Shown here piece by piece: positions 27,401 to 39,600 of a stretch of DNA of 64,000 nt; the first letter of the stretch is position 1, and each line of letters starts with the position of its first letter. The position numbers and the translations under genes were made by a program. Below the pieces are notes generated by a model. The model ran no database searches and was not told the origin of the DNA. It saw only the letters and a list, made by a program, of their open reading frames with translations. The stretch comes from Gavia stellata (Eukaryota > Chordata > Aves > Gaviiformes > Gaviidae): contig NC_082611.1 of the NCBI RefSeq assembly GCF_030936135.1, forward strand, positions 9,129,001 through 9,193,000, read 5' to 3'.

Positions 27401-30400
27401 GACATAATAGACTGAGTATGTTTTGCTCAAAGAGAGGAACTAGACTCTACATACTCTGTGGAATTTTGAACCTCTAACTCTTAGCAGCTAGTGTTTCATA
27501 CTCGATCAGCTCATCCTGCAGGCAAACCATCACAATCAGACTACGTTTCCTCGGGTATGCAGGAGAGACCAAACTCTTGTAATCAACTCTATTTACAAAA
27601 TTTAAAAAACATATACAAGATAACGCATCAAATAGGAAATCAAATATGATATAATAGGAAGAAACCAAGAGCTTCACCTGAGAAAGGATATAACCTATGA
27701 CTGTTAATTCCATATAGATTCCTACAGAATTAGGCCAATATAAGTGCTTTGCCAGCCAAATGCTCTTGCATCTAGTTTCCCCTCTCCTTAAAATAGACAC
27801 GTACCCTGCACAGATCCTCTTCTTGGCCATATCTCCAGTTTTTCAGATCTGTGTATATCTCCATCAGTCAGAGGCTTGGGGAAGAAAAGTGAGATTGAGC
27901 AAAGCAGCTGGAGCACACATACGGGGATTGCTGCAAAATTACCATAGAACTTTTTTCCTGCATATAGCCCTCAATAAAGACTCTGTCCCTTACTAAATTT
28001 GTTGGTGCTGTGAATTACAATAACAACTTATAATTATGTAATAAGAAATTGATTTTTAAATTTAAAATTTTATAAACTATAAATTTATAATTTTCCCAAA
28101 TTACCTCATACAAGAAATAAAACCAGCCTCCATATTGTATTTGTTCCACCATACTACAAATGTCATTTTGTATTTGATTTTAAAATAGATAGCAGCATTT
28201 AACTTCTTCAGAGGTCAATATTCCTCCTCATCCATGAGTCACTCTAGTTATCTTATTCTGAAATACACAGTTATCAACCACTGCTTGGAAAGGATTCAAG
28301 AACTAGGTGGAGAACTCCTGTGTAAGAGGAAAATCCTTCATACTGCAGCTGTACTGCAGCAAACAAGAAAAGTTAATTCCCTCTACTTTGTTTCCAGACT
28401 AGAAAATAAGTGGGAAAAAGTTGAACTGCTGTGAGGTACCTATAAAAAAGTAGGTCAAGCTTAGAAGTTTGACCTACTGATCTTCTTTGCTTTGGCAAAA
28501 GTACAAATGGAGTTTACATAATGCTGCTCACATGTAAGCACTGGCTGGAAACTAACCAATACAAATGTTTTTAATAAGCCCTGGTCATTAACAGGATTCC
28601 TTTTTTTTTTATTTCAGACAGTTTTAAATCTGTTTTGCAGTACATACTATTGAATCCTTACTTTTAAGATTCACATATTTAAGTCACTCTTGGGTTAATC
28701 TCAGTGTCATATTGTGGCAACAGATGTAATACACACACCTAAAATCAGCTCTAAGTTGATTTAAAAAATCATCACTATTGGTGAAACACAGATAGTTCCT
28801 GAAGCCACAAAGCTGATGTCTCAACAAGGCACCTTTCCCACAATTTGTACTGACTATAAAGCAGAGTTACAACTACATACTTCTTGAGTAAAGCATTGTA
28901 TAGACAGAAAACAAATCTGTATCTGCACATATTGAATATAATTTAGTTCTATAGTAACTGTACATACTGCTCTGAAGTAAATACTTTAAAGAAAAAAGTT
29001 ATTCCAAATACTTGAAACTCAAGTACCTTAGCAAAGACACCTACTATCAGAAAAGACAAATGAAATACCTGTTATTCCTAGATTTTTTCCTCTGTTTAAT
29101 AAAGTAAAACTGTGATAGGAAACAAAAGAAAAAAAAAATCAAATTAAAGCTTTGCTGCTAGTGCTAACAGAAGTTTCTGTGATGAAGATATCACCTCTGT
29201 TTTACAGAAAAAGAAATTGAGGTACTACCACAATAACTTTCCAACATCCAAAGTCAGTTGTGCCATATGCTAGATTTGAAAGGTAAATACAAGTTACTGG
29301 CTCCCAGATCTGTACTCTATAATTTCTTACCTAATTCTTTAACGCTAATTAGAGAATGAGGAATTCAACAGGATTTGGTGGGAGGCAAACTAATAGTTTT
29401 GTACCTTCACACACTGAAGAGAAAACAAAACTTTCACCTAACAGAAGCAGTATTAATTTGTACTTGTTAAAAAGTAGATGTAAAACATCAGTTCCTCTAT
29501 GGACAAAAACAATCAGCTCTCTGATCTCTGCTCTGGCAGGCTCAAATAACCAGGCTGACACAGCTCTCTTTCATGAGATTCTTCCTACACATAAAATAGT
29601 TCCATATGTTTAAATGTTGAGTGGTTGAGCAAGCACAAAATTAATTCATTACAACAATGCCTTACTATTAATTTTTCTTGTGCCTTAAGGCCTGGTCAGT
29701 TACAGAATCTAAGCACAATTCAAACACTCTGCTTTGTCAGATTTTTACATCCACTTGAAAGACATCTACAGTCACGAAGTGGAAGGGAAATGTTAATTTT
29801 AAAGATGGCACTGACACTCCCAGTCCAGGCACACCTATTAACAGACTGCTCTTGTTAGAGTATTCAGACTATATGGGGTTTAGATTCTTCACCAGTCCTT
29901 ACTAGTTCTTATTTGGGTTTTGTATTGTTGTTTTTAAGGCATTGGCAACATCTTTACAACGCAAGTACTGTTAGCATGCCTGCATCTTACAGCAGGTCCT
30001 AATCCCCTCATTGTCCAGATCAGCAACATATCACAAAGCACCACCTTCCCCTCCTTGCTCACGCACCTGCGGGCATCTACCAAAATGGAAGTGTTTTCCT
30101 AGCAATTATGTTCCAGAACCTAATTTTAACACTCTGACGTTCAGATGGCTTTGGAGATTGCTTTTCAGCAGTCACTTCTCTCTAGGGCACGATGGCACAG
30201 AATTCTTCCTGTCTGTATCATCACGCCCTTTTTTTTTCTTTTGTATTCTCAGCATGCAATCCAAGCAGGTTCACAAAAGGGCAAATAACTTCTCCTGTCA
30301 CAGTCATTACATGATACAGTACAAAAAACATTAGGAAAAAGTAATTTTCTAGAATTGCTTCCTATCATGTCCCATCATTCTCTACTGAGAAGAACTGGGA

Positions 30401-33400
30401 GAAGCATGCTGTGTTTTGAGTATATTGCAAGGTGCTTAACAAATGATCACCAGAACCCTTTTACAGACAGTTTTTGAAAAGCCAACTATTTATACATCAA
30501 AGAAACAAAACAAAGCAGTATCGACTTCAGGGGACAGCACAGTGATTGCTCTATACCATAATTCCTCCACAGAGGAGCACTGTACTTCAACAGTTTCTCA
30601 GCACAGGCCCTAAAGGGCAGATGTAAGTGGTAATATGCCATATCGATTTTTACATACCACTACTTTTTCAGCAGACAACTACATTTAGAACAATAGTGCT
30701 AGCTGGAACTCAAGTTTATGCCCTCTTAAGTTGTTGATGCTTTATTCTATTCTATGTATTCTATTTAGGAATACTGCTTCATTCGAGTACCGTCATGTGG
30801 TCTTGGGTTTATTCCATGTATAGTCAGTGCTCAAAGTAGAGAAAAGTATTTCAGTAGCAATACGGTCTCAAGCTCAGCAGGAGTTGGGAATCACTGCTTG
30901 GTCGTATCACCTGTGATAACTCATTAAGCTGATCCCAACAAAGCTACAACTCCTGTTGGAACTGTGGAGCAAAATTCCTCAGGAAGAGCTATCACATGCA
31001 GAGGAATAACAGTGAACAGCAGTAATTTGCCACTTAGTACTAGACAACTTATTTCACAGGAGCAGGGAGTTAACTGCCTCACGAGGAACAGCCTGCTGGG
31101 TATAGCTTGCTCTTCTATAAGACCATAGATGCCACTGAATCTGGAATCATACTTCACAAATAAAAAAGCAACTGAGTATGCAAACCCAAGAACTACAGAT
31201 AACACTCTGGAAGATACAGGGAAAGGCAGCATTTGTAAACAAACCAGACAATTCAAAATAAGTAGCATGTTGTAGATTCACAATTTACTATCATACCATT
31301 ACTGCACAGCATGGTACAGAAGGCAGTTTAAATGAAAAGTATAATTCCTAACATAAGTGACCTTGATGCTTATGTCACAGATGCAAGATGAAACTGGAAG
31401 CTCTGCTGAACACTGGTATCACCCAAGTCAGCACCGTTGCGCATACACTGAGTGGCCTGGCCGTAACATTATACCGTGTGTCCCATTGTGATGTATGTAT
31501 CAACATAAGAGGATGTGATAAATACTTGCTTTAGAAGTTACCCATCAGAGTTTAGCAGCTGTAAATTCTGACATCCATATTAACTTAATGACTGCTATAA
31601 AAAAAGGTACATGTTGTTCCGTAAATTGGAATCAAATGAACAATCATGCTACATAGGAAGGGATGACTAAGTCATATAAACAAACTGATAGCTTAGCTTT
31701 CTGAAGGGGGATTTTATTTGATTAAATTCTCCTCTTGAATTATTTAACCTATCCTAAAAGCATTTCAAATTGCCACACCCCCCACGTGCAGCTTTTAACA
31801 TGTCTAATTTCAACTGTGCATATTATTCATACCCTTTTCCCCACAAAAGGATTGAGAGCTGAAGCTAGAGCAACTTTATCTCCCCTCCTTCCCTACTGAA
31901 GACAAAATACCAAAATCATTAAAGACCCTCCCACACAAAAAAGGAACATATGGGGACAAAACTACTAGCTTTTAAAGTTCATTGCAAAAGAAGCATAGAG
32001 ATACAGTAACAAAACTCATTACTACTGAAATCAGTGGGAGCTTAGGCATTGGCTCAAATTAAAGCCAACTCCGTCCTTATTTCTTGCATGGAATATCAGT
32101 TTGATAAGAAAAGGATGTCAGTGCAAGAATATTGAGAAGGCACTGGTTTCCAGATTGGAGTTATCAGTGTTCTGTACTTGCACACCACGAATAACTAAAC
32201 CCCACTGAGAACTCTCTGAAAGAAAAATCCATTTAATTTTAATCTTTCCTTTATAATCTTAAAGATGTATGAAATACCTGAAACCAAGTTAATGAACAAC
32301 TCTTACAAAACTACATAAAGAAAAAGCACCCAATGGAGACTTGGGCCCACGTCCAAAGGTGTAGTTCCTCTGGCCTAAAGACAGATAAGCATCTGAAACC
32401 TTCAACGACCTCAGTTGCAATCCTTTGCTCATAATTACAATGCTGGAGAGAAATTTTTATAGCCAACATTTTTCAAATGACTGTTAACATTACCTTTAAG
32501 AGTAAGATTTAGGAGACTAATCAGCCCTTCCCATATATCGATTTCCCAGAATATAAGCTCCTTTAAAAAAAATATTGAAAACAATCTAGATTTATCAGAA
32601 AAGCATTAAAGCCACTGATTTATTTTGCTATCCAATTTAGCAGAAAATCATCATTATCTCCAGACTAAGATGTACTTATTGTTTAGCATTCAAATCAGAA
32701 CAGATTTTTTTTTTTTTTCCCCCTGAAATGCAAGCCCAGGTTCCCAACCTTAATGGCTGTAAACAGCTCTGAATGAGCCAATGCAGTGCTGCCTTCCCAG
32801 GTTTGCAAAGACCTCTGCTCTATGCAATTCTCAAACAGCTGCAGTATTAAGACCAGGCTGTTCCACACTGCCTTTCAGAACCCCGGATACTGCAGCCAAG
32901 CAGAGAAACAGTATTTCTACCCTTTCTCCTTAGTACTAGGCTGACTTGTAGAAGCAGAATCTAGAATAATTCCCACAGGAGATGAACTTAAGAACACAGA
33001 GGTAAAGCAAAGAAATATTTTCTTTCACCAAACAGTTTCTTTCACCAGCTGAGAGCAGGATGGTTCAAAAAACCCTACTTCTTAGTGGCACATACGGATG
33101 TTGGATGGCTTGAATGTGGTCCAAGCATGGTAGTCTGCTGAGAGTGCCTGAATCTCGCTAGCAGCTGGGACGGGGTTTACTATCAGGGCTGTGTCCTCTT
33201 ATGCCATACTTCTCCACAGCAGTCTCTGGGTAATGAATGGCACTCATAAAAGCATTTATCTCATAATTCAATACTACGGTATTTGCTACAGGAAGTCCTT
33301 GATTCAATGGGCATCCTCACACTTCTTTTCTTTACAGTTTGGGCAAAAGGCTCATTTTAGAAGGTCTAAGTACTAGAAAAATACATTTATATTGTTTTTA

Positions 33401-35662
33401 ACTGGAAGTCTTATAATAGAGTGCATCGAATCCCATATCAATAAAAATCTACAAAATAGTCATTAAGGAAGGATTGCAGCTAGTTCTCCTTCATGGTTTT
33501 ATCAAGTCAACAATTTATTTGGCTTCAAAATATAGCAAAAAAAGGCTTAGGTCTATCAAAACACTACTTGACTAGTGAAGTCCTTCAGAAAAGTCCATAC
33601 AGACTTCACGTTTGCCAGCCTAATTAAAAGTAAAACTGTTATTCGCACCTCTAAAAGAAGTACAGAACAGAAATTGCAGATGATTAAGTAATCATCAACT
33701 AAGAATTAATGATTTCTAGGTATAATATTTCAGGAAATAATTTTTGTATTATAAAGAGATATTCAACATTTTTATTTAATGAAGAATGTAGTGGACTGTG
33801 CTTAGTTCCCAAAAGACCTTTCTTTCCATCAGCAATTTCTTCAGAGTAGTTTTTGCTATCTCATTTCTATACAGGCAGGGAGAATCCAACATATTACACA
33901 TTGCATCTGTTACACATATTACACATTGATCTGTTAACATGAGGCAGGACTTAAGAAAGACATACTTAAATATTTAAAATGAAGATTATTTTATTTGACT
34001 GTAAGCCCCTGAAGAAGGGCTCATTACTGCAGCACTGCTGCTAGGTAGAATTGCAAGAGGAAAGAACCAACTATTTTATGTAGCCACAGGCAGGAAGATC
34101 ATCACAATTAGCTATAGGAGGAATGGTGAAGTCATCTAGGGAGTTCCTGAATGCTGCACTTTGGGAAGGGAAGTGACTTGTTCCTCTCTTCTGGACCATG
34201 TAAGAAAGCCTGGGTTCTAGACCAGGTAACTGGAAGCAATTCAAACAAACCATAAGGATAGCCTGGTCAGAGGGAATGTCCAGTCACCAAACCCTAATAG
34301 CCAACATTTTTAATACTCTGCTTCATCAGAATAAAGGAAATATGACTGCATTTGAACCAGTTCAGTCCTCTTACATGCACTGAATATTAGGCATAGAATC
34401 ACAGAATCACTAAGGTTGGAAAAGACCTGTAAGATCATCAAGTCCAACCATCAAGACGCAAGACAGATGAAGAAAACATTTAAATCCTCTGCAAAAATTT
34501 ATGACAGAAGTCTTTACCCCAAGACTCCTTTTCTCTATTCTATACCTGCGGTTTCCTTAGCAATTGTAAGTTTAGGAAAAGGTGGTTAAGTTACTTTCAT
34601 CTGTTTGCAGTAAGGATGGCTTCCTTTCCTGACACGGAGATTTGGGTTTCTCTGGGACATGAGATCAAAGAGTAGCCCTCCTCCTCCTATCTCTCCCTGC
34701 TCCACTGATCAGAACATGCGGGTCCTTGTCAACAGGCTGAAATAAATTGTTCATACAAACAATTACGTCATTAGTAAAAAGACATGCACAAATTCTTGTC
34801 TTTTAACAAAAACAATGACACATTCTACAATAAAAAACACATGGGATCTAGGCTTAAAAGCTGATAAAAATCAGCACGCAGGAAATATTCTGGGGAAAAA
34901 AAATGATGAAGGAAAGCAAGATCTTCCCTGCAATAAAGGAAACATCAGTATCGTGCGAAAGATTCAAAACCTGCCACAAACTATGCAAATAGACTGATCT
35001 AAATTCCCTGTCCAAGGTGACTGAACCTCAGCGGCACAGGCGGGGATGCCGCCCTGGCCCTCCAGCTTCTCAGACTGCAGAGCGGGTTTAGGAGCTTTTG
35101 CAGGACCCCTTGGGAGACGGAGCAGAGCGCGTCCCCTCGCGCGCCCGGGGACAGCAGCCGGAACGCACCGCGGGTCACCCGCGGCTTTGCCCGGGGAGAA
35201 GGGTCCCGCCAGCTCCGACGGGGCGCCCCGCCGGGGGTGGGGAGCCGACCCTGAGGGCAGCCCCGAGAGCAACCCGCAGCCCCCCGGGGGCCCGGCCCAG
35301 CCGCCCCTCCCGGCCGGCGGCCAACCAGCCCCGCGGGGCTTTCCTCCCGCCGGCACCTCATGCCGGCCCCACCGCGACAGCGCCAGGCCCCGCGGCCCCC
35401 GCCTGAGGAGCGGCCCCTCAGGGGCAGCCTCCCCGGCCCCCGCTGCCGCCCCGGGCCGCGCACCCCGCCCGCCCCCGGGCCCCCTGAGCGCTGGCGGAGC
35501 CCCCGCCCGGCCACCTGCCGCCCCCCCGGTGGGTCCCCGCCGCCGGCGCCCCTCACCCGCGGACTCGCCGGTGTTGATCCAGTCCGGGTTCGCCAGGCTG
35601 GCGATGGCGAAGATGTCGGCGGCCAGGAAGAGGCATCCTGAGATGATGGTCAGTTTGTCCAT
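6479..35662 (-). CDS. MOSMO: MOSMO, modulator of Smoothened (complete, 167 aa, 3 coding exons)
   Basis: A small four-pass membrane protein (also called ATTHOG or C16orf52). It is known to lower Smoothened at the cell surface and cilium together with MEGF8 and MGRN1, damping Hedgehog signalling. Coding exons on the minus strand are 35557-35662 (106 nt), 14557-14769 (213 nt) and 6479-6663 (185 nt), a total of 504 nt. Junctions are G|GT (residue 36) and A|TG (Met107), each with consensus GT/AG. The protein begins MDKLTIISGCLFLAADIFAI and ends LLFAGKVCLPG. Hydrophobic segments fall near residues 6-26, 66-88, 107-123 and 142-161. The first extracellular loop carries Cys46 and Cys56 and the PPRLPPEW stretch, giving a claudin-like plan. 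The sequence looks almost identical to human as I remember it. The start ATG has G at -3 and +4. Introns are about 20.8 and 7.9 kb. No lesion was seen. Confidence 0.97.
6664..14556 (-). other. MOSMO intron 2 (about 7.9 kb)
   Basis: AT-rich intronic sequence with no supported exon or RNA gene. The acceptor reads ctctttgcag before the exon at 6663, and the donor is gtaagtg after 14557. The one conspicuous internal feature is a CpG-dense patch at 8.77-9.14 kb, annotated separately. Open frames here, including one of 118 codons at 11239-11595, show no family signature. Confidence 0.85.
8770..9140. promoter_or_regulatory. Orphan intronic CpG island
   Basis: By eye, about 370-400 bp contain nearly 40 CpG dinucleotides, densest at 8.88-9.07 kb. 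Flanking kilobases of the intron have almost none. The patch includes the inverted repeat ACGGTTT-cat-AAACCGT at 8831-8847. It is not next to any exon recognised here. It could be an alternative or antisense promoter, an exonic CpG patch of an unrecognised transcript, or the remnant of a CpG-rich insertion. No coding family, tRNA or LTR structure was recognised. Confidence 0.6.
24545..24720. repeat. Degraded ancient amniote interspersed repeat
   Basis: The order aataccttttattag-acaact ... attgga ... caagcccttcctcgg ... cagag-like matches, from memory, the abundant reptile/bird repeat. That repeat reads accttttattggaccaact, then an aagctt region, then agctcttcttcagg. The copy is strongly diverged, so the insertion is old. 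I do not assign a transposon class. Confidence 0.5.
33889..33936. repeat. Tandem duplication of a 24-bp unit
   Basis: The stretch at 33889-33912 (acatattacacattg, c, atctgtta) is repeated at 33914-33936 with one base lost. The near identity suggests a fairly recent local duplication. Confidence 0.8.
34392..34455 (-). mobile_element. CR1 LINE 3' end fragment, heavily 5'-truncated
   Basis: Reads atagaatcacagaatcac, then taaggttggaaaagacct, then agatcatcaagtccaacc. This is the reverse complement of the avian CR1 3' terminus, which ends in short ATTCTATG-like repeats. Only about 64 bp remain, with no reverse-transcriptase region. This is the clearest single sign that the genome is a bird's. Confidence 0.88.
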
Positions 35663-36660
35663 CTCCTCCGGCTCCGGCGGCTCCCGGCTCCGGCCTCCGC
35701 CCGGCTCCCGCAGCGGGCCCGGGCCGGGGGCGCCTCACAGCCGCGGCTCCATGGGCCCCGCGCTCCCCTCGGCAGCGGCGCCAGGAACGGGCCCCCCCGG
35801 ACGAAGCCGGAAGCGAACCCGGCGGGCGGGGGGGCGGCGGTTACTCCGGAAGGGAAACCCACTCTCCCTGGCGCTCTCCCCCGAGTGGGGCGGGGCTTCC
35901 CTCGGGGGGCGGGGCTGCCGCCGCAATGGGGCGGGGGAACCCTCGAGGCCGCGGCGGGCTTTCTCCAGGGAGCGGCGCGCGGCGAGGCGGGGCTTGCCGC
36001 TAGTGGGCGGGGCGCAAGGCGGGGCTGGCCCTAAAGGGGCGGGCAGGTGGCTGGGCGCGGAGATGGGTTGTCTGCGCGTGAAGCGCAGCGAGGGGCGGGG
36101 CGGAGCGCCGCCGGTGGGTGGGGCCCAGGGGAGGGGGCGGGGCATGCCGCCGCCGCGGGACCTGTAGGGGGCGCTGCCGCCGGCCCGTGCGCGCGGGGCT
36201 GCAGGCGGCGGGGAGGGGCGGCCGTCGCCTCAGGGCGGGTCTTCTGTGAGGGGCGGCCGGTACCGCGGGGCCTCGGCAACTCCTCGTCCCCTCCCAGTTT
36301 CGCCCGGGGTGGGCCCCGACGCCTGCCCCGCAGCCCGGTACTTCGCTGCCCTCACGCACTCACATCACCACAGGCGTTTTTCAGGCGAGGCAGGCGGGAC
36401 CCCTGCCTTCTCCCTGCCCCAGCCGGAGCTGCCCCCGCCTCACCGCCCTCTGGCAGGGCCCGCCGGAGCTGCCCCCGCCTCACCGCCCTCTGGCAGGGCC
36501 CGCCGGAGCTGCCCCCGCCTCACCGCCCTCTGGCAGGGCCCGCCGGAGCTGCCCCCGCCTCACCGCCCTCTGGCAGGGCCCGCCGTCCCCCGGGGGAAAC
36601 GGGCACAGAGGGCCGAGAACGAGCAGCTCGGTCAGCACCGTGTGAGGAGGGCTGAGGAAC
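35000..36660 (-). promoter_or_regulatory. MOSMO CpG-island promoter
   Basis: A 1.6-kb GC-rich island surrounds MOSMO exon 1. Two ETS-type CCGGAAG sites lie at 35807-35813 and 35846-35852, about 145-190 bp upstream of the ATG. About ten GC boxes of the GGGCGG type crowd 35.83-36.15 kb. No TATA box is evident. This is a housekeeping-type architecture. The island could also serve the divergent PDZD9 locus, whose first recognisable exon is about 4 kb further on. Long GC-rich open frames on both strands are not genes. Confidence 0.8.
36423..36582. repeat. GC-rich minisatellite, four identical 40-bp copies
   Basis: The unit starts CCGGAGCTGCCCCCGCC and contains CGCCCTCTGGCAGGG. It repeats at 36423, 36463, 36503 and 36543 with no difference that I can find. 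A partial continuation follows. Perfect identity points to recent expansion and probable copy-number variation. The internal CGCCCTCTGG core resembles one strand of the CTCF consensus. Confidence 0.93.
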
Positions 36661-36699
36661 GGTCGTAGATCTGCCTTCACCACAGAAAAACACCTCGTG

Positions 36700-39600
36700 T
36701 TTCACTGGTCACTGTCACCCTCTATCCCTTTGAAATGTTGGGCATTAGATTAAATTTCAGAGTCGCTTCTGTAGCAGCGGTAAAAGCAGGGGAAGTGGAA
36801 GAACTGGTTCAAGGAGGTTCCTCCAGACCTCACACCGCTGTGGAGCGCCGCAAAAGCCCTACATTGCGTTGCTGTGGGTTTGGAATAAAATCTAATTAAT
36901 CTTGACTAGAAAACTCACCCAAAGACAGTGATTTTTGATGACCTGCTTTTCCATGCATTAAGCTATATTGAAGCGTGGGGGAATCTCTCTAGCCAATAAA
37001 TGAACAATGCACCGAATGTGGGAAATCAGCCCAGTTTTGGCCTCAATAAGTCTGTGCTTTCGATACTGTCACTCTGCCATGGGAATGCAGAACTAAATTA
37101 GTCTAGCAGCCCCCAAATCTACAGGTACTTGAAAAACATCTAACTGCTTACATATTTTTTTCCTTCTAACAGCAAACACCAACCTGTTTTTTCCTGAGCA
37201 GCATAACTGCTCTATACAGAACGTATCGGGAAGCCAAGCGGGCAATTGTCTGTGCTGTTTATTTTTATGTAAGTCTTTTATGTAGATGGGTGACTATACA
37301 AACAAAATTAAGATATTAGTAAAGTAATCTTAAAGTGTTCAACAGCAATCAGTAGGACTTATTATTTGGAGGACAAGAGCTGTACTTAGGTTCTATTGAA
37401 ATCGCCTGTTCTTGATGGATTTTCTTAAGGGTGGAGAAAATAGTAAGACTTTTGATGAAAAACAGCTGAAATTGTTCCCTTTAAACAGGGAACAATTGGT
37501 GCGTGGGAGAAATGGGACAATTGATTTTTTATTTAAAAGATTTAAAAATTATATTGCACTAACAATGGGAAGCCAGCAGCCTTGAAAAGAAGTTATTTCC
37601 AAGAATCATGTGCAGCTATCCTATAAACTGGCTTTAAGTGGTATTTAAATAGCTTTTAATGCAAGCATTATGTAAAAGTCTGCCTCAAAATGAGTTTGTC
37701 TCCAAATAACAGCTTGAAGGCAAAAGGAATAAAGGAAGGAGGGGTGGAGAGGGTACACAAAGGGAAGATACTGTTTTCATTGGCTTTTGATATGCAGGCA
37801 AATATGAAGTCAGAAATAGTGACAGAATCCCGACTTCATACCCTGCAGGCTGTGTGGTCAGTTATTTAATCTTTCTCAGGTTTATTAGGAGACAAGTACA
37901 TGCCTAAGGATGTCATATGGGAGGACACCGCCAGCTATAGGTTCTCCAGAAAGCTTTGGGGCCTCAGAAAGAGCTGTGGTATTGACGGACGGCAGCCTAA
38001 ATCGAATTACTCCTCTTGGACTGAAACAATGCATTAGATGCAGACACATCCTTTGCCCGAGGCCAGACTTCCCTATGCCCGTGTTACTGGTGTGGCCAGC
38101 CGGCAGACCTGTGGTCTCGGGCCAGGAGAGGATGGGCTGGTCCCTTGGCTGGGAAGCTCAGAACCTGCCTGCCACAGCGTTCTGAACAGTTACTGGAGGT
38201 TGAGGTCACCTCCTTGCCTGCTGGAAGACTATTCCTCCACACGCCATCACGGAGCAGCAGGGCATTGCCAAGGAGCTCACCTAGGACACACCTGCCCAGG
38301 GGTTTTGGCTCCATAGAAAAAGCTCTTACTCTGGACTCAATGGAACGTACACAGTCTTTGCCAGCGATTGGGGATGAAACTAAGAGTGACTTTCCATCTC
38401 TGTCAGTCATTTCTTCCTCTGTTCATTTACATCTCCTCACTGCTGCCCCAGCACTACTCTTCCAGTCCTGTATTTCAGTATCTCAAACTTTTTAAGTCCT
38501 TGTGCTACCAGATAGTTTATCTTCTTCACAGAGCCCCCAGTGCCCCAAATTTTCTAATTGAGGCATTTCTGCTCTTGAGGTTGAGTATTTGGAATGCAAT
38601 CGTAGGCAGATGACAAGAGGAAAAGGAGTTTCTTCAGCAGAAGAGGATTGGATGATATCCTATGCTGCTGCCTGCAGAAAATGCAGAATTTAAGGGTGAC
38701 CTTGGAGAAAATCAGGACAGTGTTAGGGGAGCTATGATGTAAATTCTGCCGAGTGTCTAACCTTTCTGCAGCACAGAACAAAAAGAAAATTCCCCTTCCT
38801 TGGAGACTATATAGACTGATATCAGGTATAGTAAAAAACCCGAGTTTCATCTAAAAGTGTGAATCTTGGCATTCCTCTTAAATATTTTGTAGGCTTTGAA
38901 TTAGTCACAGCTTTCATGGTTTTAAATTTCTCATGTCCAGCAAAATAACTTCATGCAATAAGAAGCAGCTTAACATCAGGATTCTGGCTTCTAATTAAAG
39001 TTAGCTGGATTTGTTATTAGCACTTTTTGTTTGTTGTTTCACTGCTGATCATTTTCTGACCTACAACTGCTCATGAATTTTAATGGAATTTGCTGAATAA
39101 TTTTGGCTAGAAAATAATATAAAGTAGCCTTACTTCATTACATCGTCTGTTTACATTTATTGGCCCGGGAGTTAAGCACTCATTCTGGAAGTAGGAAACT
39201 AGGATTCAGTTCCCCCTTCTGGGTGAAGGAGATTGAAACACACAGTTCTTGAAAAGTGACCAAGAACACCATAGGAAAGGTTTCAATCCCTTCTACTGAT
39301 TATGTTCCACTTTGCATAAATTCCTGAGCCAGAGAAACAGTAGCAGGTCAGACGTCCAAGCTCTCAGAATTATCAACACATGAAAGTGTGTTCCAGAGTG
39401 GGTCTTCCTTTGCTTTTCTTCCATGACCATGAAAATTAAGTATTTCATCCAAATGAAATGTAAAACTCTACTCAACAACAAAAGAATCCTGCATTTTTCA
39501 TTGGGAGGGGAAAAAAAAATTCAAACCATTCCTGCTTCCTTCTCTGTTTTTCAGTTTAGCAGCCAAACTGACAAATCAAATGTTCACATTGCTATACTTT

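Larger units (their letters stand above)
14770..35556 (-). other. MOSMO intron 1 (about 20.8 kb)
   Basis: Long AT-rich first intron between donor gtgagg (after 35557) and the acceptor ending gtattttcag (before 14769). I see no supported coding exon or structured RNA gene. It contains homopolymer and AT-rich stretches (for example an AT palindromic tract near 28.04-28.10 kb), the old interspersed repeat at 24.5 kb, a short tandem duplication at 33.89 kb and a CR1 tail at 34.39 kb. Many of its open frames are spurious. Confidence 0.85.

Noticed and set aside
30924-31268. Hydrophobic 114-codon minus-strand frame
   Set aside because: No recognised family and no splice context. It lies deep in an AT-rich intron, where such frames occur by chance.
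34137-34260. Segment with aagcctgggttctagacc and gaagtgacttg, suggestive of a MIR-type SINE
   Set aside because: The matching pieces occur in inconsistent relative orientation, so similarity could be chance.
35046-36167. Open frames of up to 373 codons on both strands in the MOSMO CpG island
   Set aside because: Pro/Arg/Gly-rich composition arises from GC-rich sequence with few stops. The frames overlap MOSMO exon 1 and have no family motifs.
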